From positions 248,001-312,000 of the forward strand of contig NZ_QGGH01000004.1 in assembly GCF_003148495.1 (NCBI RefSeq): a stretch of 64,000 nt of DNA. Direction: 5' to 3'. This stretch comes from Mesorhizobium loti (lineage in GTDB: Bacteria > Pseudomonadota > Alphaproteobacteria > Rhizobiales > Rhizobiaceae). The notes beneath the pieces are model-generated. The model worked only from the letters and a program-made list of their open reading frames with translations. It was not told where the DNA came from and searched no databases. Positions 1 through 8,641 of this stretch are shown here, piece after piece; positions within the stretch are counted from its first letter, which is position 1, and each line of letters begins with the position of its first letter. The position numbers were made by a program, and so were the translations under genes.

Positions 1-1
1 C

Positions 2-586
2 ATCGCTATGGTTGATTCGCCGGAAGGCGTGATGTCGATCGCACTCAACTACCTCGGCTTCGACCCGTTCTCGACCGACGAGAGCGAGATCAGGAAGGCA
101 GCCAATCTGCTCACGGGGATCAAGCCTTACATCAGGCATTTCAAATCGGGCTCGATCATGAGCGAGATGGCGGCCGGCGATCTCTGCCTGGCGCTTGGCT
201 GGAGTGGCGATGCGATCGGCGCGGCGACCAAGGCGGTGGACGCCAAAAGCGGCGCCGATATCGGCTATTCCATCCCGAAGGAGGGCACGGAAATCTTCTT
301 CGACGTCGTTACCATTCCGGTCGATGCGCCGCACCCCGAAAACGCCCAGGCCTTTCTGGATTTCCTGATCACGCCGCGGGTCGCCGCCCGCTTCACCAAT
401 GCGACGCTCTACCCGAACGCTGTCAAGGCGGCGACGCCGATGGTCGACGAGGTCGTTCGCGACAATCCAGACATCTACATCTCGCAAGAGACGATGAAAC
501 ATTTGTTTGCCGCTCAACCACGCGATCAGAAATCGCTGCGCCTGGTTACCCGGCTATGGACCGGCTTCATCACCGGAACGAACTGA
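2..586 (+). CDS. PotF-like polyamine ABC transporter substrate-binding protein, C-terminal part (cut by window edge)
   Basis: Periplasmic solute-binding protein that would deliver putrescine or a related polyamine to an ABC importer. Only the last ~193 residues are in the window; the reading frame is open to the left edge, so the ATG at 8 is probably internal. The sequence has the PotD/PotF C-terminal lobe pattern: a LALGWSGDA segment, then IPKEGTEIFFDVVTIP and HPENAQAFLDFLI, which in this family form part of the polyamine pocket. It ends 41 bases before the agmatinase start, which suggests that uptake and hydrolysis of agmatine or putrescine are linked. Family assignment is firm; the exact ligand is inferred. 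Confidence 0.85.
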   Translation: MAMVDSPEGVMSIALNYLGFDPFSTDESEIRKAANLLTGIKPYIRHFKSGSIMSEMAAGDLCLALGWSGDAIGAATKAVDAKSGADIGYSIPKEGTEIFFDVVTIPVDAPHPENAQAFLDFLITPRVAARFTNATLYPNAVKAATPMVDEVVRDNPDIYISQETMKHLFAAQPRDQKSLRLVTRLWTGFITGTN

Positions 587-627
587 TCCTGACCTGCTCG
601 GGCCCTGCACCTCTCTCCAGCAAAAAG

Positions 628-1596
628 ATGATCGATATGCTCAAATCATTGCCGCACACACGCGAAACCGACAATGCCGTTTTCGGCAAGACCATTTACG
701 GGGGTTCGCACGAGCCGGTCTATGGCGGCGTCCTGTCCTTCATGCGCCGCAGGTTGACCCGCAACCTTGACGGCGTCGATGTCGCCGTGTGGGGCATCCC
801 GTTCGATGCGGCCGTCTCCAACCGGCCGGGCGCCCGCTTCGGTCCGCAAGGCGTGCGGCGCGCCTCGGCCATCCTCGAAGGCGATCCGCAATATCCCTTC
901 CGCGCAGATCCGTTCGAACGGTTGGCGGTCATCGACTATGGCGATTGCGGCCTTGATTTCGGCCGGCATGACGAGACGCCATGGCAGATCGAGGCGCAGG
1001 CGGGCGAGGTCGTCGATGCCGGCGTCACGCTGTTGTCCATCGGCGGCGATCACTACGTCACCTGGCCGCTGCTCAGAGCGCATGCGAAGAAGTATGGGCC
1101 GCTGGCGCTGGTCCAGTTCGACGCCCATCAGGACACCTGGCTCGACGAGGAGAAGCGTATCGACCATGGCTCGTTCGTCGCCAGGGCCGTCAGCGAAGGC
1201 CTGATCAGGCCGGAGCGCTCGATCCAGGTCGGCATCCGCACCCACGCGCCGGACACCTGCGGCCTTGAAATCCTGCATGGCGAAGATGTCGCCGAGCTCG
1301 GTGTGGCCGGCGTTGTCGAGCGCATCAAGGCGCGTGTGGGCGATGCCAGGACCTATCTGACCTTCGACATCGACTGTCTCGACCCGGCCTTTGCCCCAGG
1401 CACCGGCACGCCGGTCGCCGGTGGTCTTTCGTCACGCGAGGCGCTGATGATCCTGCGGCGGCTGGGCTCGCTTGATATCGTCGGCGCCGACGTCGTCGAA
1501 GTGGCGCCGGCCTATGACCATGCCGACGTCACGTCGATCGCCGGTGCCGCCGTGCTGCAGCATTATCTTGGCTTGCTGGCGGAAAGGAAAGGATAG
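628..1596 (+). CDS. speB: Agmatinase (agmatine ureohydrolase)
   Basis: Hydrolyses agmatine to putrescine and urea in the cytoplasm. The 322-residue protein has all ureohydrolase metal-ligand motifs: GGDH (H142), DAHQD (D165, H167, D169) and DIDCLDPAFAPG (D247, D249), which bind the Mn pair. DIDCLDPAFAPGTGTPV is characteristic of agmatinases rather than arginases. The frame opens at 556, inside the preceding gene, but the ATG at 628 gives the family's usual length. It follows the PotF-like gene on the same strand. A related ureohydrolase specificity, such as guanidinobutyrase, cannot be excluded from sequence alone. Confidence 0.88.
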   Translation: MIDMLKSLPHTRETDNAVFGKTIYGGSHEPVYGGVLSFMRRRLTRNLDGVDVAVWGIPFDAAVSNRPGARFGPQGVRRASAILEGDPQYPFRADPFERLAVIDYGDCGLDFGRHDETPWQIEAQAGEVVDAGVTLLSIGGDHYVTWPLLRAHAKKYGPLALVQFDAHQDTWLDEEKRIDHGSFVARAVSEGLIRPERSIQVGIRTHAPDTCGLEILHGEDVAELGVAGVVERIKARVGDARTYLTFDIDCLDPAFAPGTGTPVAGGLSSREALMILRRLGSLDIVGADVVEVAPAYDHADVTSIAGAAVLQHYLGLLAERKG

Positions 1597-1623
1597 CTCC
1601 GGCCGGCGGGGCTCATATCAGTT

Positions 1624-2325
1624 TTAGTCCGGCGCGAACGCACGCGCCGCCTCGATGACCTCGTCGACCTGATCCTGCCTGAGCAGGTCGACGGGAACGC
1701 GGCCGTCGAGCTGCGCCGAGGGGCGCGTCAGCCACAGCCACGCCAGTCTGGGGTTGCTGATCAGGGACAGCACGTCGCGAATGCCCGTGACCGGCCTGCC
1801 GTCGACGAACTGCGCCAGCGGGAAGACATGTTTGCGGCCGCCCTTGCGCAAGGCGATGACCTCGCCCCGCCGTTGCCAGCGATGCAGCGTCGAGCGGGCG
1901 ATACGCAAATTCTCTTCCAGATAGGTCGAGCCGGCGACGCGGCCCGCCCAGTCCTCGATCAGCATCGATTCGAGATCGTCGGACTTTGGCAGCGAAGAGG
2001 GCTCGGCATCGGCCAACAGGGTCGTCGGCGGATTTGTCTCGCCAGCAATACCGGCTTCGCTGCGGCGCGCGGCCTCCGCCGCCAGGGCGCGCACGAATTT
2101 CGATGCCAGGCCGGGAAGGTCGGCATGGATGGTGTCGATGGCGCGCTGGTGCTTCGGCGACAGCAAGGTGACGGCGGACGCTATGCTGCCGGCGATCTTG
2201 CCGACCGAGACCATGGTGGGCTTGTTGATGGCCTCGTCATAATGGGCAAGCGCGCGTTCGACCTCCTCCGCGACCATATCCGCGAAGTCGTCCTGCTTGA
2301 GGCCCCGGATCTGAAATCTGTTCAT
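1624..2325 (-). CDS. Xre/MbcA/ParS-type antitoxin-like DNA-binding protein, stand-alone
   Basis: A 233-residue protein. The C-terminal part (about 185-230) has the pattern NPRLAWLWL, then LDGRVPVDLL and a final helix, which matches the toxin-binding domain of MbcA/ParS/Xre antitoxins (usually an aromatic stretch, GGRTP, then LL). Before it lies a probable helix-turn-helix with ENLRIARSTLHRWQRRGEV and a basic GGRKHVFP hairpin. The N-terminal ~110 residues are unassigned. The start at 2325 is chosen because upstream codons give low-complexity sequence. No RES or other toxin gene is adjacent, so the role may be regulatory rather than antitoxic. The function is inferred. Confidence 0.6.
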   Translation of the reverse strand: MNRFQIRGLKQDDFADMVAEEVERALAHYDEAINKPTMVSVGKIAGSIASAVTLLSPKHQRAIDTIHADLPGLASKFVRALAAEAARRSEAGIAGETNPPTTLLADAEPSSLPKSDDLESMLIEDWAGRVAGSTYLEENLRIARSTLHRWQRRGEVIALRKGGRKHVFPLAQFVDGRPVTGIRDVLSLISNPRLAWLWLTRPSAQLDGRVPVDLLRQDQVDEVIEAARAFAPD

Positions 2326-2666
2326 GCATCTGTCTTCCGGGCCGCGCGCTCCTCCCACAGAAGCGGCCGGTTGTTGAATTTCTAGAGCGGAAAGCGAAAA
2401 TCGCAACGGCAACAGATGCAGCGGCCCGACAGCTTGCTGTCTCGCATTTCTTGACACCCCAACTGACTATCGGCGCCCCGAAAGGTCAATCGCGGGGCGC
2501 CTAGATTGCGTGTAGGTGCGGTGTGTGACAGCCGCGCGACGGTGAGAAGCGGTCCGCGCAGCGGACGAAAAGCCAATTGCTTGGCTTTTCGAGCTTCGAA
2601 CGCCCTGAGCCTGCGAAGGGCTGGAGCGCGATCCTGCTACTACCCCAGCAAGCGCCCGCCTTTGAG
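2326..2666. other. Gene-free stretch with hairpins and a genome-repeat copy
   Basis: 341 bases without a convincing gene. A perfect 9-base inverted repeat GGCGCCCCG/CGGGGCGCC occupies 2472-2480 and 2493-2501. A dispersed repeat, listed separately, covers 2541-2635. The small ORFs that cross the stretch look like chance reading frames through the repeat. Confidence 0.6.
2541..2635. repeat. Dispersed intergenic repeat A, copy 1
   Basis: Contains two nested hairpins: GTCCGC/GCGGAC at 2552-2566, and the arms GAAAAGCCAA (2567-2576) and TTGGCTTTTC (2581-2590) around a TTGC loop. The 26 bases 2566-2591 recur without change at 14791-14816, and similarity continues on both sides, so this is a mobile or structural repeat of the genome and not a terminator unique to this gene. 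Confidence 0.75.
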
Positions 2667-3665
2667 CTAAAGCAACCCCGCCTGCTCAGCCTCGCGGCGC
2701 AAATTCTGCCGCGGCCTGGGGCCGATCTGCTGGATCACCAGTCCGGCCGCCAGCGAGCCAAGGTCGCCGCAGGTCTGCAGGTCGCGGCCTTGCGTGTAAC
2801 CATGCAGGAAGCCCGCGGCATAGAGATCGCCGGCACCGGTCGTGTCGACCAGTTCCTTGATGGCGGTCGCCTTGATCACCACGGTTTCGTCGCCGCGCAC
2901 GATGACGGAGCCTTTTTCCGAGCGGGTCACGGCGGCGATCCGGCAATCCTTGCGGATCTGCGCCAGCGCCTCGTCGAATGACGATGTCTGATAGAGCGAC
3001 TTGATCTCGTGGCTGTTGGCAAAGACAAAGACGATGTCGACCGTTCCCGAGCGCATCAAGTCGAGGAATTCGTCGCGGTAGCGGTCGACGCAGAACGAAT
3101 CCGACAGTGTCATGGACACTTCGCGGCCTGCCGCATGCGCCAGCTTCGCCGTCTGGCGGATCGCTTCCTTGGCGCGTGGCGGGTCCCACAGATAGCCTTC
3201 GAAATAGGTGACTTTGGCGCCAGACGCCTTGTCGGCCTCGACGTCCTCCGGTCCAAGCTCGACGCAGGCGCCGAGATAGGTGTTCATCGAGCGCTCGCCG
3301 TCGGGGGTGACGAAGATCATCGAGCGTGCCGTCGGCGGCTCGCCCTTGAGCGGCCTGGTGTCGAAGGCGACGCCCTGGGCGTGGATGTCGTGGGCGTAGA
3401 TTTCGCCCAGCGCATCGTTGGAGACCTTGCCGAAGAAGGCAGCGCGGCCGCCGAAGCTTGCGACGCCGGCCGCCGTGTTGCCGGCGCTGCCGCCGGAGGC
3501 TTCGATCGCCGGGCCCATGCGGCTGTAGAGCAGCTCGGCGCGCTGTGTGTCGATGAGGTTCATCGCGCCCTTGATGATGCCGTTGGTCTCGAGGAATTCC
3601 TCGTCGCACTGGGCGATGATGTCGACAATGGCATTGCCGATGCAAAGCACGTCATATTTCGGCAT
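2667..3665 (-). CDS. Adenosine kinase, PfkB carbohydrate kinase family
   Basis: ATP-dependent sugar/nucleoside kinase that probably phosphorylates adenosine to AMP in purine salvage. The 332-residue protein has both PfkB signatures: the GGSAGNTAAGVASFGG loop near residue 55, and DTTGAGDLYAAGFLHG near the C-terminus, whose aspartate is the catalytic base. The N-terminus DVLCIGNAIVDII is typical of alphaproteobacterial adenosine kinases. The start at 3665 (MPKYDVL) fits the family; thirteen upstream in-frame residues are not conserved-looking. Divergently placed from the transporter at 3897. Substrate assignment rests on overall similarity, so another nucleoside or ribose is possible. Confidence 0.8.
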   Translation of the reverse strand: MPKYDVLCIGNAIVDIIAQCDEEFLETNGIIKGAMNLIDTQRAELLYSRMGPAIEASGGSAGNTAAGVASFGGRAAFFGKVSNDALGEIYAHDIHAQGVAFDTRPLKGEPPTARSMIFVTPDGERSMNTYLGACVELGPEDVEADKASGAKVTYFEGYLWDPPRAKEAIRQTAKLAHAAGREVSMTLSDSFCVDRYRDEFLDLMRSGTVDIVFVFANSHEIKSLYQTSSFDEALAQIRKDCRIAAVTRSEKGSVIVRGDETVVIKATAIKELVDTTGAGDLYAAGFLHGYTQGRDLQTCGDLGSLAAGLVIQQIGPRPRQNLRREAEQAGLL

Positions 3666-3896
3666 CAATGTCTCCGCCAAAAACCCGAGCCGGCTTCTTG
3701 CCATGCCCGGGCGGGTCTACAGCATGACCCCCGAAAATTGGCAACCGATTTTCTGCCGCCGCCGGCGGGGCGGTGCGCCTGGTGCACGCCAACCGCGAGG
3801 CGCTATGACAATTCGACCGTGGCCGAAGCATTTCATCGCCGCACGGCCTACAAGCATGGCTCAGACGATCCCATTTCGACGCCGAGCCAGCCCCCT

Positions 3897-4814
3897 ATGT
3901 CTACAAAGAACGGACCTGCAAAAAACAACCTGACCACCGACCTGGCGCTGCTCGCCGTGCTGGCGGTGCTCTGGGGCGCCTCCTACACCTTCATCAAGAT
4001 CGGCGTCGAGACGATCCCGCCGGTCACCTTCATTGCCGCCCGCACCCTGATCGCCGGTGGCATCCTGTTCGCCATCATCCGCTGGCGCGGGCTCACCATG
4101 CCGGGCGACGCGGCAAGCTGGCGCCGCTTTGCCTTCCAGGCATGCCTCAACAGCGTCATACCGTTCACCTTGATCGCCGCGGCCGAACGCTCGGTCGACG
4201 CCGGCCTCGCCACGATCCTGAACGCGACCTCGCCGATCTTCACCTTCCTTTTGACCGCGCTCATCACCCGCCATGAGCCGGTCACGTTGCGCAAACTGAT
4301 TGGCGTCGGCGCCGGCATTGCCGGCATCTGCCTCATCATCGGCACCGAGGCGCTGGGTGGCCTTGGTCACGAGCTTTGGGCGCAGTTGGCAATCGTCGCG
4401 GCAACGATCTGCTATGCGGGTGCGGCCATTTTCGGCCGCGGCTTCAAGGGCCTCGATCCGATGCTGCCGGCCGCAGGTTCGATGCTGTGCGGCGCCATCA
4501 TCCTCGTGCCGCTCAGTCTTGTGTTCGACCAGCCGTGGACGCTGGCGCCATCGACGGCGTCGATCCTGGCCTTGCTCGGCCTGTCGGTCTTTTCCACTGC
4601 GCTGGCCTTCGTCATCTATTTCCGCCTCATCCACACGCTGGGCTCGGTCGGCACCACCTCGCAGGCCTATCTGCGCGTGCCAATCGGCGTCGGCATCGGC
4701 GCCCTCTTCCTTGGCGAAAGCCTGGGCTCGACGGCATGGCTGGGCATGGGTTTTGTCGTGGCCGGGGTCGCTGCCATGACCATCCCGGTTCGCAAGCCAG
4801 CGTTTGCGCGATAG
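3897..4814 (+). CDS. DMT-superfamily (EamA) transporter
   Basis: Inner-membrane transporter or exporter of small metabolites; substrate unknown. The 305-residue protein has about ten hydrophobic segments in two EamA repeats; the first opens with ALLAVLAVLWGASYTFIKIG, the second with AIVAATICYAGAAIFGRG. The ATG at 3897 is chosen because the long open frame upstream runs antisense through the adenosine kinase gene and has no membrane character. A decayed copy of the GGAGCATGATC-type palindrome lies near 3720-3755 in the gap to the kinase. Confidence 0.82.
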   Translation: MSTKNGPAKNNLTTDLALLAVLAVLWGASYTFIKIGVETIPPVTFIAARTLIAGGILFAIIRWRGLTMPGDAASWRRFAFQACLNSVIPFTLIAAAERSVDAGLATILNATSPIFTFLLTALITRHEPVTLRKLIGVGAGIAGICLIIGTEALGGLGHELWAQLAIVAATICYAGAAIFGRGFKGLDPMLPAAGSMLCGAIILVPLSLVFDQPWTLAPSTASILALLGLSVFSTALAFVIYFRLIHTLGSVGTTSQAYLRVPIGVGIGALFLGESLGSTAWLGMGFVVAGVAAMTIPVRKPAFAR

Positions 4815-4902
4815 TTGTCCGCGCTTGTGCTCGCGACCTGCGCTGCCTATCTCGGAGGCGTCCGCCTTTCGGCGGCGTCCGCTGACCTGGGGTTGAAGCA
4901 CG

Positions 4903-5601
4903 GTGATTTTCGACGCTGCCCGTACTGCGGCCCTCGAGCTGCTCTCGCCTCCGTTTCGTGCCGTGTTCATCAAGACGCTGGGCTTGACCGTGCTGGCGCT
5001 GGTGGCCCTGTGGTTCGGCCTGACCAGCCTCGTTGAGTGGCTGGCGCTGCCTTGGCTGCAGACGCTGTTGCCCGGCATGCCGTCCTGGGCCGGGTGGCTG
5101 GGCGGCATCGTCGCGGCAATAGCGCTTGCCTTCGGCATGGCGTTGCTCATCGCGCCGGTGACGGCTGTTATCGCCGGCCTGTTCCTTGACGATATCGCCG
5201 AAGTGGTCGAGCGCACCGACTATCCCGGCGATCCTCCCGGCCGCGCCATGCCGGTGCTGCGCTCGCTGGTGCTGTCGATGCGATTCCTTGGCGTCGTCAT
5301 TCTCGGCAACATCGTGGCCCTGCTGCTTCTGCTGGTGCCGGGCGTCAACATCGCCGCTTTCTTCATCGTCAACGGCTATCTACTCGGGCGCGAGTTCTTC
5401 GAATTCGCCGCCATGCGCTTTCGCGGCGAAGAAGAGGCCAGGGCCTTGCGCAGGCACTATGCCGGCACGGTGTTTTTCTCCGGGCTGCTCATCGCTGCCT
5501 TCCTCGCCGTGCCACTGCTCAATCTGGTGACGCCGCTCTTCGCCGCCGCCATGATGGTGCATCTGCACAAGGCGATTTCGGTGCGGGAAAGACGCCGGTG
5601 A
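4903..5601 (+). CDS. EI24/CysZ-like integral membrane protein
   Basis: A 232-residue membrane protein of the EI24 family, which includes the sulfate transporter CysZ. Hydrophobic segments lie at about 25-45, 60-95, 125-165 and 195-220. The family pattern shows in DDIAEVVERTDYPG after the second segment and in the ending PLLNLVTPLFAAAMMVHL. The start is a GTG. It converges on the next gene with only nine bases between stop codons. Whether it moves sulfate is not shown by the sequence; no sulfur genes are nearby. Confidence 0.75.
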   Translation: MIFDAARTAALELLSPPFRAVFIKTLGLTVLALVALWFGLTSLVEWLALPWLQTLLPGMPSWAGWLGGIVAAIALAFGMALLIAPVTAVIAGLFLDDIAEVVERTDYPGDPPGRAMPVLRSLVLSMRFLGVVILGNIVALLLLLVPGVNIAAFFIVNGYLLGREFFEFAAMRFRGEEEARALRRHYAGTVFFSGLLIAAFLAVPLLNLVTPLFAAAMMVHLHKAISVRERRR

Positions 5602-5610
5602 CGGCACGTG

Positions 5611-6414
5611 TCAAGCTGAAGGTTTGGCGAACAGCGCCTGCAATTTGCCGAACGGCATGGCGGCGCGGGTGAAGCCGAACGTGCCGTCCTGCTGGATCTC
5701 GCGCGCCGCCGTTTCCAGCATGCCATAGGCGAAATTGGTCAGCCACGGCCCGAGCGAGATACGCTTGACGCCGGCCATGGCGAGATCCGCGATGGTGAAG
5801 CCGGGCCTCGCCATGACGTTGACCGGCTTGCTGACCGCCGAGCAGAGCGTGCGGATCATCGCGACGTCGCCGATGCCTGGCGCATAGAGCACGTCGGCGC
5901 CGGCCTTCTCGAAGGCCTGCAGCCGCTTGATGGTGTCGTCGAGGTCGGACTTGCCCCACAGAAAATTCTCGGCGCGCGCGGTGAAGACGAAATCGCGCTT
6001 CAGCGCCCGCGCCGCCTCCACGGCTGCCGCGACGCGCTCGACGGCATGCGTAAAATCATAGATCGGCTTGTCCGGATCGCCAGTGTGGTCTTCGATCGAG
6101 CAGCCGGCAAGACCGGCCGCTTCGGCCGCGAAGATGGTTTCGGCAGCCTGCTCGGCGCTGTCGCCCTTGCCCCTCTCGAGGTCGGCCGAGACCGGCAGGC
6201 TGGTCGCCGCCGTCACCTCGCGGCAATGGTGGATCATCGCCTCGAAGGTCACGGCGCCGTCCGGCAGGCCGCGCGAAAAGGCAAAGCCGGCGCTGGTCGT
6301 CGCCAGTGCCGTGAAGCCGAAGGAACCCAGCAGCTTCGTCGTGCCGATATCCCAGGGATTGGGCATGACGAAGGTCGAGGCATGCAGGTCGCGAAAGATC
6401 TTGCCCTTGTCCAT
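5611..6414 (-). CDS. Isocitrate lyase/PEP mutase superfamily enzyme
   Basis: A 267-residue TIM-barrel enzyme of the ICL/PEPM superfamily, which breaks or rearranges C-C or C-P bonds of 2-oxoacid-like substrates. Visible features are the opening MPNPWDIGTTKLL, the Mg-site region SADLERGKGD, the SIEDHTGD segment and the closing SLGPWLTNFAYGML. The KKCGH-type catalytic loop of true isocitrate lyases is absent, so isocitrate is unlikely as substrate. Oxaloacetate decarboxylase-like or 2-methylisocitrate-like activity is possible. It stands alone, with no methylcitrate or phosphonate genes nearby. Confidence 0.78.
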   Translation of the reverse strand: MDKGKIFRDLHASTFVMPNPWDIGTTKLLGSFGFTALATTSAGFAFSRGLPDGAVTFEAMIHHCREVTAATSLPVSADLERGKGDSAEQAAETIFAAEAAGLAGCSIEDHTGDPDKPIYDFTHAVERVAAAVEAARALKRDFVFTARAENFLWGKSDLDDTIKRLQAFEKAGADVLYAPGIGDVAMIRTLCSAVSKPVNVMARPGFTIADLAMAGVKRISLGPWLTNFAYGMLETAAREIQQDGTFGFTRAAMPFGKLQALFAKPSA

Positions 6415-6494
6415 GGTAATTCCCCCATCATGTGCTGTGTGGCTAAGCGGATTTTATCCTGCCCCATTTGACCGGGCAAACGAATGCGGTTGGT

Positions 6495-7349
6495 TCAGAA
6501 GCGTTTGGCGTTCTCTCCTGCCAATTTGTCCAGCGCGTCGGAATCCTTGGCGTAGCGCGATGTCTTCTTGTCCCAGTGATAGGTGACGGAAATCGCGTGG
6601 GACTCAGGCTTGGGCGGTTCGTCGCCGCACCTTTCGCCGTTCAGCACTGTGGCATCGGTCACCGTCACCTTGATGGCGGCATGGCGTTGGCCCTCGGCGA
6701 TGGCTTTGAAGGCAATGTCCTGCGTCCGGCTGTAGGCACACACGTGCTCATTGAACATGTAGATGATGTCGATCAGCTTCAACCTGTCCCTGGCAACCAT
6801 GATCAGCGGGACGATAATATAGTTCTGGTTTGAATTGGAATGCGAACTCTCGATCGTGAGGATGTCATCACTGGCGCTGACGGCGAGCTTGCCGGGTTCG
6901 CGGAAATAGGTGCTGCGGTCGAGGGCGACATTGGCGGCGTCGAGCAGCTTTGGCTTGCCCGTAATGTCGTACAGCGCCAGCACCGCATAGCCCTCGGCGC
7001 TATCGGAGGAATCACCGAGATCGAACAGCATGGTCAAGCGGTCCTTGCCGCCAGCCCTGATGGCAAGCACTGCAGCGTTGGAAAAGCCCGACGTCTCGGG
7101 CGGCGAGCCGCCGCTGTCGAGCCCCTCGATATGGCGCATCTTGATCGGCAGCCCGCCCCTGTAAAAGCCATTCTTGTCGGCGGCAAGATCAGGAATGACC
7201 ATCCTGGCGAGGTCGAGATAGGTGAAATCTTTTCGGCCGGGCAGTGGGCTGCCTAGATCCGGAAGGCTGGCGTCTTGGGCAAGCGCTGCGGTCCACAGCA
7301 ATGGCAGCAGCATCACGGCGAGGATGAAGCGAAGCAGGTTCGTCGGCAT
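6495..7349 (-). CDS. Secreted protein of unknown function
   Basis: I do not recognise this 284-residue protein. It starts with a clear Sec signal peptide (hydrophobic core LLRFILAVMLLPLLWTAALA, cleavage probably before QDAS). The mature part is soluble, mixed alpha/beta in appearance, with two cysteines (in EHVCAYSR and GERCGDEP) that could form a disulfide in the periplasm. The start at 7349 places the signal peptide at the N-terminus. It lies between two unrelated minus-strand genes, with gaps of 80 and 69 bases, so it is probably transcribed alone. Confidence 0.7.
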   Translation of the reverse strand: MPTNLLRFILAVMLLPLLWTAALAQDASLPDLGSPLPGRKDFTYLDLARMVIPDLAADKNGFYRGGLPIKMRHIEGLDSGGSPPETSGFSNAAVLAIRAGGKDRLTMLFDLGDSSDSAEGYAVLALYDITGKPKLLDAANVALDRSTYFREPGKLAVSASDDILTIESSHSNSNQNYIIVPLIMVARDRLKLIDIIYMFNEHVCAYSRTQDIAFKAIAEGQRHAAIKVTVTDATVLNGERCGDEPPKPESHAISVTYHWDKKTSRYAKDSDALDKLAGENAKRF

Positions 7350-7418
7350 GGTCGTCGCCTCAGGCTGTCGGGCGCGGAACGTAGCACAGCCCACCAAGCC
7401 GTCCAGTCGGGACGATGG

Positions 7419-8081
7419 TCAGTGGATCGGCACCAGCCCGGCAAGCTCGCGCATGTCGTCGAAAAGGATGCCGCCGGCCTGGATCAGACCGTCGCGGTCG
7501 GAATAGGGATCGGCATGATAGGAAAACACCCGCATGCCGGCGGCGATGCCGGCCTGCGTGCCGGCGACGCTGTCTTCGATGACGATGCAGTCGGCGGGCG
7601 CAAAGCCCATGGTTTTGGCCGCATGCAGGAACAGGTCGGGAAACGGCTTGCCGCGACCGACCATGGTCGAAGAAAACATCGCGTGCTCGAACAGCGGCAA
7701 CAGTCCGGTCTGGCCAAGCGTGATGTGCATTTTCGACACCCGGGCCGAGGTGGCGACGCAATAGGCGATATCGGCTGAACGCACGGCTTCGACAAACTCG
7801 CGGACGTAGGGGATCGCCTCGACGCCATGGGCGAACAGGTCCGGCAGGCCGGCATTCCAGCGATCGACGAAATCGGCGCCGAGCCTGACGCTGGTCTCTG
7901 CTTCGATCTCTTTCTGCACCGACGCCATGCTGCGGCCGGAGAAATTCTTGCGGCAATATTCGAAGCTTGTCGGATAGCCGGCAGCGGTCAGCCATTCGGC
8001 GAGGCGCCGGTTGGCCAAGTTCTCAGTATCGACCAGGATGCCGTCGCAGTCGAAGATGACAAGTTTAGGCAGTTCAGACAT
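7419..8081 (-). CDS. HAD-superfamily (subfamily IA) phosphatase
   Basis: Predicted small-molecule phosphatase. The 220-residue protein carries motif I FDCDGILVDTE with catalytic D11 and D13, motif II VATSA, and motif III/IV in GKPFPDLFLHAA and CIVIEDSVAG, with a helical cap between. Its ATG shares one base with the stop codon of the dUTPase gene upstream (TGATG), so the two are probably translationally coupled. The pairing with dUTPase hints at nucleotide or sugar-phosphate housekeeping, but the substrate is not determined. Confidence 0.82.
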   Translation of the reverse strand: MSELPKLVIFDCDGILVDTENLANRRLAEWLTAAGYPTSFEYCRKNFSGRSMASVQKEIEAETSVRLGADFVDRWNAGLPDLFAHGVEAIPYVREFVEAVRSADIAYCVATSARVSKMHITLGQTGLLPLFEHAMFSSTMVGRGKPFPDLFLHAAKTMGFAPADCIVIEDSVAGTQAGIAAGMRVFSYHADPYSDRDGLIQAGGILFDDMRELAGLVPIH

Positions 8082-8566
8082 CAGGCGGTGCCGGTCGAGC
8101 CGAACCCGCCCGCGCCACGCGCGGTGCCGCCTGCCAATGTGCGCTCTTCCACGGCCGCCTGCGTCACCGCCGCGAAGACGATCTGGGCGATGCGCATGCC
8201 GCGCGTCACCGCGAAATCCTCGTCGCCCAGATTGATCAGCAACACCTTGACCTCGCCGCGGTAGTCGCTGTCGATGGTGCCGGGCGTGTTGAGGACGGTA
8301 AGGCCATGTTTGAAAGCAAGGCCCGAGCGTGGCCGGACCTGACCCTCCATGCCTTCCGGAATTTCCAGGATCAGCCCGGTCGGCACCAAAGCGCGTTTTC
8401 CCGGCAGGATCAGCAGCGGCCGGTCGTCCGGCACCGCGGCGCGCAAATCCATGCCGGCCGCGCCAGTGCTTTCATAGGCGGGAAGGGGAAGTCCTTCACC
8501 ATGCGGCAACCTGACGAAGCCGACGGTCGGACCGATGACGGAGGGAGTTTGAAGGGCTGCGCGCAT
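8081..8566 (-). CDS. dut: dUTP diphosphatase
   Basis: Converts dUTP to dUMP and pyrophosphate, which keeps uracil out of DNA and supplies dTMP synthesis. All five trimeric dUTPase motifs are present in 161 residues: AAGMDLRAA (1), RPRSGLAFKHG (2), GTIDSDYRGEV with the catalytic aspartate (3), RIAQIVFA (4) and the flexible C-terminal RGAGGFGSTG (5). It lies between an Lrp regulator upstream and the coupled HAD gene downstream, all on the minus strand. Confidence 0.95.
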   Translation of the reverse strand: MRAALQTPSVIGPTVGFVRLPHGEGLPLPAYESTGAAGMDLRAAVPDDRPLLILPGKRALVPTGLILEIPEGMEGQVRPRSGLAFKHGLTVLNTPGTIDSDYRGEVKVLLINLGDEDFAVTRGMRIAQIVFAAVTQAAVEERTLAGGTARGAGGFGSTGTA

Positions 8567-8641
8567 AAAATCGATCCTATCGGCGCGAACGGCGATTCGG
8601 TCAACTCGACTGTAATTCTATCAACGGCTTTCTTTGTGGCG

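Noticed and set aside
3009..3896. Long N-terminal extension of the DMT transporter at 3897
   Set aside because: The extension runs antisense through the adenosine kinase gene and has no membrane or conserved character.
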